Shown here: piece after piece, positions 34,378-44,300 of the stretch | How positions within the stretch are numbered: the stretch's first letter is position 1 | Layout of the letters: every line of letters starts with the position of its first letter | Assembly: GCA_020852555.1 (NCBI GenBank) | Contig: JADZAQ010000074.1 | Coordinates: forward strand, 1-64,000 | DNA: 64,000 bases | Source of the DNA: Burkholderiales bacterium | GTDB lineage: Bacteria; Pseudomonadota; Gammaproteobacteria; Burkholderiales; Casimicrobiaceae | Direction of reading: 5' to 3' | Notes under the pieces: generated by a model | The model's input: the letters and a program-made list of their open reading frames with translations, nothing else | What the model was told of the DNA's origin: nothing | Database searches by the model: none | Position numbers and translations under genes: made by a program

Positions 34378-35847
34378 ATGACGACCCGTCACCTTGTCCA
34401 TGGCGGCCGCCGTCGCTTCCTGCGGGTGATGGGCGGCATCGCCGGCTTGCCGCTGGTCGGCGCGCTGAGCGAGGCGGCGCTCGCCGCCGGACCGTTCAAC
34501 GACTACCGCGCGCTCGTCTGCGTGTTCCTGTACGGCGGCAACGACGCGCACAACATGGTCGTGCCGCTCGATGCCCGCTATCCGCTCTACGCGGCCAACC
34601 GCGGGCCGCTTGCGCTGCCGCGCGCGGCGCTGCAGGCGACGTCGATCACCGACCCCGTGCAGGGGCCCTTCGCGCTGCACCCGCGGATGACGCGCAGCGC
34701 CGCTCTCTTCGGCGCCGGCAAGCTCGCCGTCGTCTCGAACGTCGGCGTCCTCCTGCGACCGACGACCAAGGCGGACTACGACCGCAACGTCGGCCTGCCG
34801 CCCCAGCTCTTCTCGCACGATGACCAGCAGGAGAGCTGGAGCACCTGCACGCCGGGGTCGCTCACCAAAGAGGGCTGGGGTGGGCGCTTCGCCGATCTCC
34901 TGCAGGCGTCGGCGACCTCCGGGCCGATGCCGATCGGAGTGACGACCGGCGCTTCCGGCGTCTTCTTCAAGGGCTTCCAGACGAGCGCACAGGAGGTTGC
35001 CGCGTATCGCTCGGCAACGGTGCCGATCGTGCAGCGGATTCGGGCCTTGCGCGATGGTGACGCGCTCGCCAGGCCGCAGGAGGCGTACCAGAGCCTCATC
35101 ACCGCGCCGCGCACGAATCTGCTGCAACAGCAGTACGGGGAGATGGCGGCGCGGGCCGTCGCCGGCAACGAGTTCGTGCTGGGGGCGCTGTACAGCGGCC
35201 CCGATGGCAAGGGCCGCTACCAGGAGCGCTTTCCCCTGGCGACCGTGTTTCCCGAAGGCAATCCGCTCGCCGCGCAATTGCGCTCGGTGGCGATGCTGAT
35301 CGCCGGCCGGCAGGCGCTCGGGGTCAAGCGACAGATCTTCTTTGTCGCTGTCGGCGGGTCGTTCGATACCCACAGCAACCAGTTCGACGCGACGTACAGC
35401 GCGCTGCGGCCTGGCGCGGCGGACCCCGTGATTCTGTACGGCACGCACGCCGACCTGCTCCTGCAAGTCGACACCGCGGTGCAGGCGTTCCACGACGCCA
35501 CCGTCGAACTCGGCGTGCACGAGCGCGTCACCACGTTCACCGCATCCGACTTCGGCCGTACGTTCACCTCGAACGGCAAGGGTTCCGATCACGGTTGGGG
35601 CGCGCACCACCTCGTCGTTGGGGGCGCCGTGAAGGGCGGGCGAATCTACGGGACGTTCCACAACGCGCTCCTCGGCACCGCCAATCCTGTCGATGCCGAG
35701 CAGGGGCGCCTCATCCCCGATTTCGGCGTCGACCAGTACGCGGCCACGCTCGCCACGTGGTTCGGCGCATCGGGATCCGACCTGGGCGCGGTGTTCCCCA
35801 ATCTCGGCAATTTCGGTGCGGCGAACCTGGGATTCATGCAGGGCTGA
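34378..35847 (+). CDS. DUF1501 family protein with Tat-like signal
   Basis: A 489-aa protein starting with a twin-arginine leader (GRRRFLRVMGG, hydrophobic stretch, cleavage near ALAAG), so it is probably folded in the cytoplasm and exported by Tat. The body has the DUF1501 pattern: VFLYGGNDAHNMVVPLD, GGSFDTHSNQ and the C-terminal TASDFGRTFTSNGKGSDHGWG. These metal-ligand-like motifs recall sulfatase/alkaline-phosphatase-fold proteins. Activity is unknown. DUF1501 and DUF1800 genes commonly occur as neighbours, as here with 6 bases between. Confidence 0.82.
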   Translation: MTTRHLVHGGRRRFLRVMGGIAGLPLVGALSEAALAAGPFNDYRALVCVFLYGGNDAHNMVVPLDARYPLYAANRGPLALPRAALQATSITDPVQGPFALHPRMTRSAALFGAGKLAVVSNVGVLLRPTTKADYDRNVGLPPQLFSHDDQQESWSTCTPGSLTKEGWGGRFADLLQASATSGPMPIGVTTGASGVFFKGFQTSAQEVAAYRSATVPIVQRIRALRDGDALARPQEAYQSLITAPRTNLLQQQYGEMAARAVAGNEFVLGALYSGPDGKGRYQERFPLATVFPEGNPLAAQLRSVAMLIAGRQALGVKRQIFFVAVGGSFDTHSNQFDATYSALRPGAADPVILYGTHADLLLQVDTAVQAFHDATVELGVHERVTTFTASDFGRTFTSNGKGSDHGWGAHHLVVGGAVKGGRIYGTFHNALLGTANPVDAEQGRLIPDFGVDQYAATLATWFGASGSDLGAVFPNLGNFGAANLGFMQG

Positions 35848-35850
35848 GCC

Positions 35851-37059
35851 GTGGTGCGGTCGACGCCTCCTTCGTCGGCATTGCAAGGCGCGAGCCGCTT
35901 GATCATCGAAGCGGTCGTTGGCGTCACCGACGTCGTCGAGTCGATGCATCGCAACGTTTCGGGGCTTGCCCCGATCGTCGGCCCGTCTCGCCCGGGCGGT
36001 ACCCGCGGCATCACCGGATTGGTCTACCGCAGCGTGCGCGGCGTCTCGCGAGCGGTTGGCGTCGGACTCGACGTCGCCTTGGCGCAACTCGTGCCGCTCG
36101 TGCCGATCCGGCGCTCTTCACTTCGAAGCGAGGCGGTGCTGGCGGCGCTCAACGGCGTACTGGGCGACTACCTCGTCGCTTCGCACAACCCGTTGGCGAT
36201 CCCGATGCAGTTGCGCATCGGCGGCTCTCCGCTGACGCTCGAGCGACAGGCGCTGGCCGGAGCCATCCCGCACCCCGGTGGCAGGCTGATCGTCCTGGTG
36301 CACGGCCTGTGCATGAGCGATCGGCAGTGGCGCCGCAAGGGGCACGACCACGGCGCGTCGCTCGCCCGCGCGCATGGCGCCACGCCGCTGTATCTGCGCT
36401 ACAACACCGGTTTGCACATTTCGGAGAACGGCCGGGCCTTCGCCGACCTCCTCGAACAACTGGTGGATGCGTGGCCCGTGCCGGTCCGCGAGCTCGTCGT
36501 CATCGGTCACAGCATGGGTGGACTGGTGGCACGCAGTGCGGGTCACTACGCCGCGCAGGCCGGTCACGCCTGGCCACGGCGTCTCAAGAAGCTCGTATTC
36601 CTGGGCACGCCGCACCACGGAGCGGCGCTGGAACGCACCGGGAACTGGGTGGAAATGCTGCTGGGGATGAGTCCGTACACCGCGCCGTTCGCCCGCCTCG
36701 GCGCGCTGCGCAGCGCCGGCGTGAAGGATCTGCGCTTCGGGAATGTCGTCGACGAGGATTGGAATGGCGCGAGTGTCACGCACCCGCGCGATGCGCGAAC
36801 GCAGGTGCTGCTTCCCCGCGGCGTGCGCTGCTTCGCGATCGCGGGCACCACGCAAGCGCAACCCGGCCGCGGCTCGGCGCGCCCGCGCGGCGATGGCTTG
36901 GTGGCGGTGAGGAGCGCGCTGGGCCAGCACGAAGATGCCGCGCGGTCGCTGCCGATCCCGGCATCACGCCAGCATGTGTGCTACGGCGTCGGCCATCTCG
37001 ATCTGCTGAGCAGTCGCGAGGCATTCGAGCGAATCGATCGCTGGTTGCGCGGCGACTGA
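35851..37059 (+). CDS. alpha/beta hydrolase, lipase/esterase-like
   Basis: A 402-aa protein with an N-terminal helical region of about 130 residues, then an alpha/beta hydrolase domain. The oxyanion motif LVHGLCMSD is near residue 150, the nucleophile elbow GHSMGG near 218 and the likely catalytic histidine in GVGHLDLL near 381. The FLGTPHHGAAL motif is typical of PGAP1/triacylglycerol-lipase-like proteins. It starts with GTG 3 bases after the DUF1501 stop and is probably in the same operon. No signal peptide is evident. Confidence 0.82.
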   Translation: MVRSTPPSSALQGASRLIIEAVVGVTDVVESMHRNVSGLAPIVGPSRPGGTRGITGLVYRSVRGVSRAVGVGLDVALAQLVPLVPIRRSSLRSEAVLAALNGVLGDYLVASHNPLAIPMQLRIGGSPLTLERQALAGAIPHPGGRLIVLVHGLCMSDRQWRRKGHDHGASLARAHGATPLYLRYNTGLHISENGRAFADLLEQLVDAWPVPVRELVVIGHSMGGLVARSAGHYAAQAGHAWPRRLKKLVFLGTPHHGAALERTGNWVEMLLGMSPYTAPFARLGALRSAGVKDLRFGNVVDEDWNGASVTHPRDARTQVLLPRGVRCFAIAGTTQAQPGRGSARPRGDGLVAVRSALGQHEDAARSLPIPASRQHVCYGVGHLDLLSSREAFERIDRWLRGD

Positions 37060-37107
37060 CACCGGCCCACCGCGGCATCGCCGACCGCGCGGCAGCGGCG
37101 CAGCGCG

Positions 37108-37416
37108 CTATTCGGTCAGCGCCTCGAGGTACTCGATCTCGACCGGCCCCGTCGCGAGACCGGCATCGAGCCGACGCTTGCGGTACGCCGCGATGTGCGG
37201 CGATGCGTGGTGGGCGGCCTCGGCCGCCGCGTCCCGGTAGGTCTCGTAGAAGACGAAGAGGTCGGGATCCTTCGTCGACCGGTGCAGACGGTAGGCGAGG
37301 CACCCGGGCTCGCTCGCCCGGATGATCCCGGCCTGCTCGGTCAGGAGCGCGGCGAGTGCATCGCCCTTGCCGGGTGCCGCACGGATGCGGGCAACGATCG
37401 TGATTGGCTTGTCCAT
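37108..37416 (-). CDS. antibiotic-biosynthesis-monooxygenase (ABM) domain protein, YgiN-like
   Basis: A single-domain 102-aa protein of the dimeric ferredoxin-like ABM fold: ITIVARIRAAPGKGDALAALL at the start, then EPGCLAYRLHRSTKDPDLFVFYETYRD and HHASPHIAAY. Such proteins are cofactor-free quinol or small-molecule oxygenases, or stand-alone binding proteins; the substrate is not readable. It is convergent with the hydrolase upstream and is a single gene. Confidence 0.85.
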   Translation of the reverse strand: MDKPITIVARIRAAPGKGDALAALLTEQAGIIRASEPGCLAYRLHRSTKDPDLFVFYETYRDAAAEAAHHASPHIAAYRKRRLDAGLATGPVEIEYLEALTE

Positions 37417-37512
37417 CGGTTCACCCCACTACGGTCAGCATAATGCGCGTCGCCTTTCGCGACCGCCGCGCTCGCTCGCGCGAATGCAAGCGCGGCAGGT
37501 CCGCGGTCGAGA

Positions 37513-38331
37513 CTATCCCTGCCCCGGCCGCTGGCGGGACGCGGGGGGTGCATCCGACGGAGCCATCGGTGGTCGCGGCCCCGGCGCCGGTGCTACCGAT
37601 GGCGGCGCCGGTGGTCGTCCGCTCGGCGGCGAGAGCGGTGGGCGCGGGCCGGGTCCCGGCGATACCGACGGCGGTGACGGAGGGCGTGGCGGCCGACCCT
37701 CCGGCGGTCCGACGGGCGGTCGCGGTCCGGGCCCGGGTGAAACCGGCGGAGGCGGCGGCATCGGCCGTGACGGCGGTCGCACCGACGGCGGCGGTGGATT
37801 GGGTCGTGGCGGTGGCCGCACGCTCGGCGGGGGCGGCGGGCGGGCACCCGGTGGCGGGGGCCGGACCGTCGGCGGCGGGCGCCAACCGGGCGGCGGCGGA
37901 CGCCATACCGGCGGTGGCGGCGGCGGCGGGCGTCCGAACCAGTAGTTGCGGTTGTCCCACCACGGGCGATGGCGATAGAACGAATCCCAGTACGTCACGA
38001 TCGAGAAAGTAACGAGCGGGATGCCGAGCATCGGCCCACCCTGGAAGATCGGCCACGGCTGGTTCTGGAAGCTGGTCGCGAGGTGCTGCGACCACACCCA
38101 GCCGCGTTGCGGTCCCCACGCGACATCGCACCAGCGCCAGCCGTCGAGGCAGCCGAATATCTGTACCCAGGTCCCGGCCGGCAGCCACGCGACGAGCGGA
38201 AACGAGCGGTCCGGACCCGCCCGCATGTTGACGGCTTCTGTGGTGAAGGCGTTCTGCGCGGTTGCCGCGATCGACAGCGACAGCGAAGCGGCGACGGCGA
38301 ACGTGCGAAGCAACGAGAGGAGCGGGCGCAT
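37513..38331 (-). CDS. secreted SH3-domain protein with proline-rich tail
   Basis: A 272-aa protein. The signal peptide (MRPLLSLLRTFAVAASLSLSIAATAQN) is followed by a bacterial SH3 domain (VNMRAGPDRSFPLVAWLPAG...GWRWCDVAWGPQRGWVWSQHL) at about residues 27-85. A short hydrophobic/aromatic linker leads to a tail of about 120 residues made almost wholly of proline, arginine, glycine and serine (PPPPG, RPPP, SPGPGPRPP units). It likely acts in the periplasm at the cell wall. I start at ATG 38331 instead of 38385 because it gives a clean signal peptide. The tail is repetitive and prone to length variation. Confidence 0.78.
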   Translation of the reverse strand: MRPLLSLLRTFAVAASLSLSIAATAQNAFTTEAVNMRAGPDRSFPLVAWLPAGTWVQIFGCLDGWRWCDVAWGPQRGWVWSQHLATSFQNQPWPIFQGGPMLGIPLVTFSIVTYWDSFYRHRPWWDNRNYWFGRPPPPPPPVWRPPPPGWRPPPTVRPPPPGARPPPPPSVRPPPRPNPPPPSVRPPSRPMPPPPPVSPGPGPRPPVGPPEGRPPRPPSPPSVSPGPGPRPPLSPPSGRPPAPPSVAPAPGPRPPMAPSDAPPASRQRPGQG

Positions 38332-38381
38332 CGCGCGACGATAGCAGGATTTCCGTGACCTGGTCGCGGGTGCGGCGATCG

Positions 38382-39068
38382 TCAACGGCCGCCGGCCGCC
38401 TCGATCACGTGCGCCATCTCGCGATAGCGTCTCGTCCGCGCGAGCTGGAATGGCGTCACGCCATCGCGGTCCGCGAGATTCACGTTGGCGCCACCCTCGA
38501 CGAGCGCGGCGAGCGTCGCCAGGTGGCGCGGGCCGCCGTCGCCCAGCACGATCGACTCGATCACCGCCGTCCAGCCGAGGTTGTTGACATGATCGAGCGG
38601 CGCACCGGCCGCAACGAGCCTGCGCACGACGTCGGCGTGACCGAGGTGCGCGGCCGCGATGAGCGCGGTGCCGTCGTAGCGGCTCGTCACGTTGGTCGCC
38701 TTGTTGCCGAGCTCCAGCGCGACGTCGAGCGTGGGCAGGTCGTCGGCGACCGCAGCGATGGTCACCATGTCGTAGCGGTCGGCGTCGAGCGCATTGGGGT
38801 TGGCGCCCGCGGCGACCAGCGCGCGCATGGCGCCGTGCTGCCGGGTGAAGGCGGCCACGATGAGCGGCGTGCGCCCCTTGGCATCGCGCGCGTCGACCTG
38901 GCTCCCCTGTGCCCCCAGCATGCCGATGGTGGCGAGGTCGCCCTTCACCGCCGCGGCGAACAGGCCGCGGTACGCCGCGATCTCGCTCGCGCTGGGTGCG
39001 ACCTGCGCCGGCGCGTTACCGGCGAGCACGAGCGCGACCCCGGCGCCGGCGGCGAGGCGTTTCAGCAC
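38382..39068 (-). CDS. periplasmic ankyrin-repeat protein
   Basis: A 228-aa protein with a short signal peptide (LKRLAAGAGVALVLAGNAPAQ) and about five ankyrin repeats, for example DAKGRTPLIVAAFTRQHGAM, YDGTALIAAAHLGHADVVRRLV and DRDGVTPFQLARTRR. It is probably a protein-binding scaffold. The GTG start at 39068 overlaps the stop of the upstream gene by 7 bases, so the two are coupled. The track's longer ORF (to 39470) is out of context and antisense-like in composition. Confidence 0.8.
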   Translation of the reverse strand: MLKRLAAGAGVALVLAGNAPAQVAPSASEIAAYRGLFAAAVKGDLATIGMLGAQGSQVDARDAKGRTPLIVAAFTRQHGAMRALVAAGANPNALDADRYDMVTIAAVADDLPTLDVALELGNKATNVTSRYDGTALIAAAHLGHADVVRRLVAAGAPLDHVNNLGWTAVIESIVLGDGGPRHLATLAALVEGGANVNLADRDGVTPFQLARTRRYREMAHVIEAAGGR

Positions 39069-39865
39069 GGGTCGTACTGGAGGTAGCCGATCAGCGCCCC
39101 GCGCGCGTTCTGGGCGCGTTCGAGCCTGCCGCAGGCAACGATCGGCGCCGGTTCGCGCGCGGGATACCACCAGGGGCCAGTCGCTCCCGGCACGGCCTCG
39201 GCGGCGGTGATCGTCGGCGTGCCGCGGCCGGCGGCATCGACCGTGCATTCGACCGTCTTGCCTTCGTTGTCGCGCATGCGCACCCGCACCGCCGTGCCCT
39301 GTGCCTGCGCGAAGGTCACCGCTTTGAATCGGGTGCCCATGCGGCCGGCGCAGGCGTTGAGCGCCGGCAGCAGGTCGGGCAGTTCGCGCACCCAATCGCC
39401 GGCCGGCTTGGCGGCGAGATTGGCGAGGGGCGCTACGCGTGCGTCGTAGCCCGCGCGCACCGCGCAGCAACCCGTCGCGGCTTCACCCGGCCGGATCGAC
39501 AGCAGCGCCCGATGCGTCCCGGCCGGAAGGCCCGGCAGCGCGAGCCGGCAGGCCTCCTCGCGTGCGGCGAGCACGACGGTTTCGCGGGGCAGGTGCGTGG
39601 TGTCGCCGCGCCATACGATGATCGCCGGCGACCCGGGAAGCGCTTGCAGGCCGCCGCGGAAGACGACGTCGCGCTTGCGCGGTGCGCTCGCAACGTAGTG
39701 GGCCGACACCGTCGATGCATCGATTCGCCACGAGGCGTCGTCGCCCCGGCATTCGAGGCCCTGGACGACGATGGGCTGCGCCGTCACCAGGGCCGGTGTG
39801 ACTGCGAGGAGAGCGAGCGCGGCAGCGGCGAGCCGCGCAACCGGAGGCGGGGAAGGCCTGGGCAT
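39062..39865 (-). CDS. secreted hypothetical protein
   Basis: A 267-aa protein with a signal peptide (MPRPSPPPVARLAAAALALLAVTPALVTAQ). The mature part begins with LECRGDDASWRIDAS and contains several cysteines (CRLAL, CCAVRAGY, NACAGRM, VACGRLE, terminal DPC) that could form disulfides in the periplasm. The opening resembles small periplasmic domains of the COG3650 type, but I do not recognise the family with certainty. It is coupled to the ankyrin gene by a 7-base overlap. Confidence 0.65.
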   Translation of the reverse strand: MPRPSPPPVARLAAAALALLAVTPALVTAQPIVVQGLECRGDDASWRIDASTVSAHYVASAPRKRDVVFRGGLQALPGSPAIIVWRGDTTHLPRETVVLAAREEACRLALPGLPAGTHRALLSIRPGEAATGCCAVRAGYDARVAPLANLAAKPAGDWVRELPDLLPALNACAGRMGTRFKAVTFAQAQGTAVRVRMRDNEGKTVECTVDAAGRGTPTITAAEAVPGATGPWWYPAREPAPIVACGRLERAQNARGALIGYLQYDPC

Positions 39866-39923
39866 AGGGTGCGATCTTCGCACACCCGCACCGCAATCCG
39901 GCGTTCGCGCCGCGACGGCGGCG

Positions 39924-41339
39924 TCACCGCGCGGCGAGGTACGACTCCGGCTTCCAGCCGCCGCCCAGCGCGCGCGCGAAGGCGACGATCGCGAGCTTGG
40001 CGTCGCGGGCGGCGTCGATGCGCAGCGTCTCCGCGGCGAGCAGCGTGCGCTGCGCGTCGATGACTTCGAGGAACGACGTGCGGCCGGCGTCGTAGCGCAG
40101 CAGCGCGACGTCGTAGGCCTTGGCGATCTGGTTGCGCCGGTCGGTCTCGGCAGCCAGCACGTCGCGGGCTGCGCGGTGCGCGATGAGCGCGTCGTGCACG
40201 TCGCGGAACGCGACCTGGATCGTCTGCGCGTACTGCGCCGTGACCTCTTCGCGGCGGGCCCTGGCGAGCTCGACCTGCGATTCGATCGCCTTCAAGCCGA
40301 ACACCGGCTGCAGCAGCGCCGCACCCAGGGTCCAGATCGCGGCGGGGCCCGAGAAGAGGCTCGACATGGCTGCCGATTGGACGCCGTACGCGCCGGTGAG
40401 CGAGATCGCCGGGAAGTAGTCGGCGCGCGCCTCCTGGATGCGCAAATCGGATGCGGCGAGGAGCGCTTCCGCGCGGCGGATGTCGGGCCGGCGCTCGAGA
40501 AGCCCGGACGGCAATCCGGAGGGCAGGTCGGGCACCTCGGTGACCGCGTCGATCGAGGCGCCGCGCGCCACGGTGGGTTGGAACACCGCGCGCGGCGTAC
40601 GACCGGCGAGGGTGGCGACCGCGCTCTGGAGCTGCGCGACGGCGCTCTCGGCGCGCGCGACGTCGGCCACCACCGCGGAGCGCTCGGCCTCGGCGCTGCG
40701 CAGATCGTACTCGCCGATGAGCCCGCCGTCGAAGCGGTCACGCTGCAACTGCACGGTCTCGGTGCGCAGCTTCAGCGTATCGCGCAGGAGCGCGAGTTGG
40801 GCGTCGGCGGCGCGCAGCGAGAAATAGGCGCTCGCCGTATCGGCGGCGACGCCGATACGTACCGTCTGCACGTAGTACTGCGAGGCGGCGAGCTCGTTGT
40901 CCGAGGCAAGCAGCCCCGCGCGGTACTTGCCCCACAGGTCGAGCTCGTAGGCCGCCTGCAATTGGAGCGTGTAGAGGTTCGAGGCGAGCGGCGTGCCGGG
41001 AGGAAGCTGAACGTTGGTCTCCGCCGAACTGCGGCTGCGCGTCGCGGCGGCGCCGAGGTTCACGCTCGGAATGAGGTTCGACTGCGCGAGCAGCACCTGC
41101 GCGCGGGCGGCATCGATGCGGGCGAGTGCGGCCTTGACGTCCCAATTGGCGGCGAGCGCTTCTTCGACGAGTGCGGTGAGCACCGGATCGTCGAAGGCGG
41201 TCCACCAGCGCTGGAGGAGTTCGTTCTGCGCGGCGGTCGCCGCGGCAGCGGGCAGTTCGTACTTGGGCGCGACGGGCTGCGTGACGGCGCAGCCGGCGAG
41301 CGCGGTCGCCGCGACGAGCAGGACGAAGGTCTGGCGCAT
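39924..41339 (-). CDS. RND efflux outer-membrane channel lipoprotein (NodT/OprM family)
   Basis: A 471-aa TolC-like exit duct with a lipoprotein signal (MRQTFVLLVAATALAGC; lipobox LAGC). Two outer-membrane-efflux repeats follow, of coiled helices and strands, seen in WWTAFDDPVLTALVEEALAANWDV and RPDIRRAEALLAASDLRIQEARADYFP. I start at ATG 41339 instead of 41345 because GGAGG is 6 bases upstream of 41339 but directly adjacent to 41345. It follows the pump gene by 2 bases and completes the triad. Confidence 0.92.
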   Translation of the reverse strand: MRQTFVLLVAATALAGCAVTQPVAPKYELPAAAATAAQNELLQRWWTAFDDPVLTALVEEALAANWDVKAALARIDAARAQVLLAQSNLIPSVNLGAAATRSRSSAETNVQLPPGTPLASNLYTLQLQAAYELDLWGKYRAGLLASDNELAASQYYVQTVRIGVAADTASAYFSLRAADAQLALLRDTLKLRTETVQLQRDRFDGGLIGEYDLRSAEAERSAVVADVARAESAVAQLQSAVATLAGRTPRAVFQPTVARGASIDAVTEVPDLPSGLPSGLLERRPDIRRAEALLAASDLRIQEARADYFPAISLTGAYGVQSAAMSSLFSGPAAIWTLGAALLQPVFGLKAIESQVELARARREEVTAQYAQTIQVAFRDVHDALIAHRAARDVLAAETDRRNQIAKAYDVALLRYDAGRTSFLEVIDAQRTLLAAETLRIDAARDAKLAIVAFARALGGGWKPESYLAAR

Positions 41340-41341
41340 GG

Positions 41342-44300
41342 TCATCCTCCAGCGACGCCGTGGGGTGGATGGCCGGGTGTCGCGGATGTGGCGCGGTGCG
41401 CGGTCAGCCGGGCGTGCTCGACCTCGTCGAAGATCTCGCGACTCGTGCGCTTCTCGGTGACGTGGCGGTCGAAGATGATCTTGAAAAACACCGGGACGAA
41501 GAAGATCGCGAGGAACGTCGCCGCGAACATGCCGCCGGCCACCCCGGTGCCGACCGAGTGCCGGGCGCCGGCGCCGGCCCCCGTCGACAGCGCCAGCGGC
41601 AGCACGCCGAAGATGAAGGCGAGCGAGGTCATGAGGATCGGCCGGAAGCGCAGGCGTGCGCCCTCCACGGCGGCGGCGGAGGCCGTCAGCCCCTCCTCGT
41701 GCTTGTAGAGCGCGAATTCGACGATGAGGATCGCGTTCTTCGCGGCGAGGCCCAGCAGAGTGACGAGGCCGATCTGGAAGTACACGTCGCTCGTGAGGTG
41801 GCGCGCCCAGACCGCGACGAGCGCGCCGAACGTGCCGAAGGGCAGCGCGAGCAGCACCGCGAGCGGCAGCGACCAGCGTTCGTACTGCGCGGCCAGGATC
41901 AGGAACACCATGATGACCGCGAGGCCGAGCGCGAAGGTCGACGCGCCCCCCGATTGCTTCTCCTGGTACGACGCACCGCCCCAGTCGTAGCTGAAGTCGG
42001 ACGGCAGCACTTCCTTGGCGACCTCCTCGACGCGGGCGATCGCCTGCCCCGAGCTGAACCCGGGTGCGGCCTGGCCGATGATCTTCACCGCCGGGAGGTT
42101 ATTGAAGCGATCGAGCGAGTCGGGGCCCGACGTGTACTTCACCGTCACCAGCGAGGACAACGGCACCATCTCGCCGCTCGCGCCGCGCACGTACACGCCG
42201 GTGATGTCGTCGGGCTTCTTGCGAAACTGCGGCTCGGAGGACATCAGCACCTGCCAGGTGCGGCCGTACTTGTTGAAGTCGTTGACGTAGTACGTGCCCA
42301 TCGTCGCCGACAGCGTGTTGAAAATGTCGCTGATCGGCACGCCGAGCTTCTTCGCCTTCTCGCGATCGACGTCGACGAAGAGTTGCGGCACCGCGGCGTG
42401 CCACAGCGTCTGCGCGCCGCCGAGCTGCGGGTCGGCGTTGGCGCGGGCGAGGAACGCGTTCTTGACCTCGTCAAGCTTCGCCGCGCCGCCGTCGCCGCGG
42501 TTCTGGATGTAGAGTTCGTAGCCGCCGGTGGTGCCCAGGCCGAAGATCGGCGGCGGATTGAAGGCGAGGACGAGCCCTTCCTTGATGTGCGCGGTCTTGG
42601 CGAAGAGCTCGCCGACGAGTTGCTGCACCGTGACCGCGCGCTCGTCCCACGGCACCTGCGAGACGAACATCGTGGCTGCGTTGTTGCGAAAGCCGCCGCC
42701 GATGAAGTCGAAGCCGGTGAAGCTCACCACGTCGCGGTTCGCGGGATTGCCGCGGATCGCCGCTTCGACCTCGTCGACCACCTTCTGCGTGCGCTCGAGC
42801 GTCGCGCCGTCGGGGAGGATGACCGCGGTGATGAAGAATCCCTGGTCCTCGTCGGGCACGAGGCTCCCCGGCGTGATGCGCCACATGAAGACCGCCGCTG
42901 CCACCATGAGGCCGAAGAGCGTGAGCGCGACGACGCCGTGGCGGATGAGGAACGCGACGCCATGCGTGTAACGATCGCGGAACGAATCGAAACGCGCATT
43001 GAACCAGCGGAAGAAGCCGCGCGGCTCGACGTGCGGCTTGAGGATCAAGGCGCACAGCGCGGGGGACAGCGTCAGCGCCACGAAGCCCGAGATCACCACC
43101 GACATCGCGATGGTGACCGCGAACTGGCGATAGAGCTCGCCGGTGAGGCCGCCGAGGAAGGCGATCGGCACGAACACCGCGACGAGCGTCAGCACGATCG
43201 CGATGATCGGACCGGTCACTTCCTTCATCGCCTTGATCGCCGCGTCGCGCGGTGCGAGATGCTCCTCGCGCATGAGGCGCTCGACGTTTTCCAGCACCAC
43301 GATCGCGTCGTCGACCACGATCCCGATCGACAGTACCATCGCGAACAGCGTCAGCGTGTTGATCGAATAGCCGAGGGCGAGGATGCCTGCGAAGGTGCCG
43401 ATGAGCGCCACCGGTACCGCCGCGAAGGGGATGATCGCGGCTCGCCAGCTTTGCAGGAAGACGTAGACGACGAGGAAGACGAGCAGCATCGCCTCGCCCA
43501 GCGTCTTCACCACCTCGCGGATCGACACCTCCACGAACCGCGTGGTGTCGAAGGCGACCGCGTAGGCAAGCCCCGCCGGGAAGCGCTCGGCGAGCCGCGC
43601 AAGCTCGGCGCGCGAAGACTCGGCCACCGCGAGCGCGTTGGCGCCCGGCGCGAGGAAGATGCCGATCAAGGTGGCCGGCTTGCCGTTGTAGCGGCCGTTG
43701 AACTCGTAGTCGCGCGAACCCAGCTCGACGCGCGCGACGTCGGCCAACCGCACCGTCGACCCGTCGGGGCTGGCGCGGACGATGATCTGCTCGAACTCCT
43801 TGGGGTCCGACATCCGCCCGCGCGTGGTGACGGTGAACACGAGATCCTGGTTCTTGGCGGCGGGCGCTTGGCCGATCTTGCCTGCCGCGAACTGCGCGTT
43901 CTGCTCGTTGACCGCGGCGATCACGTCCGCCGGCGTCATCTTGAGCTGCGCGAGGCGATCGGGCTTCAACCAGATGCGCATCGCGTAGTCCTTGGCACCG
44001 AAGATCTGCACGTTGGTCGTGCCCGGCACCCGCTTGATCTCGTCCAGGACGTTGAGCGTGATGTAGTTGCTGATGAAGAGGTCGTCGAACGTGTTGTCGG
44101 GTGAATAGAAGGCCACGACCTGCAGGAACGACGAGCTGCCGCGCTCGACCGTCACGCCCTGCCGGCGCACTTCCTCGGGCAGCCGCGGCTCGACCTGCTT
44201 CACGCGGTTATTGACGTTGACCGTGGCGATGTCGACGTCGGTGCCGATCTCGAACGTCACCTGGATCTGCACGATCCCGTTCGACGCCGAGTTCGAGCTC

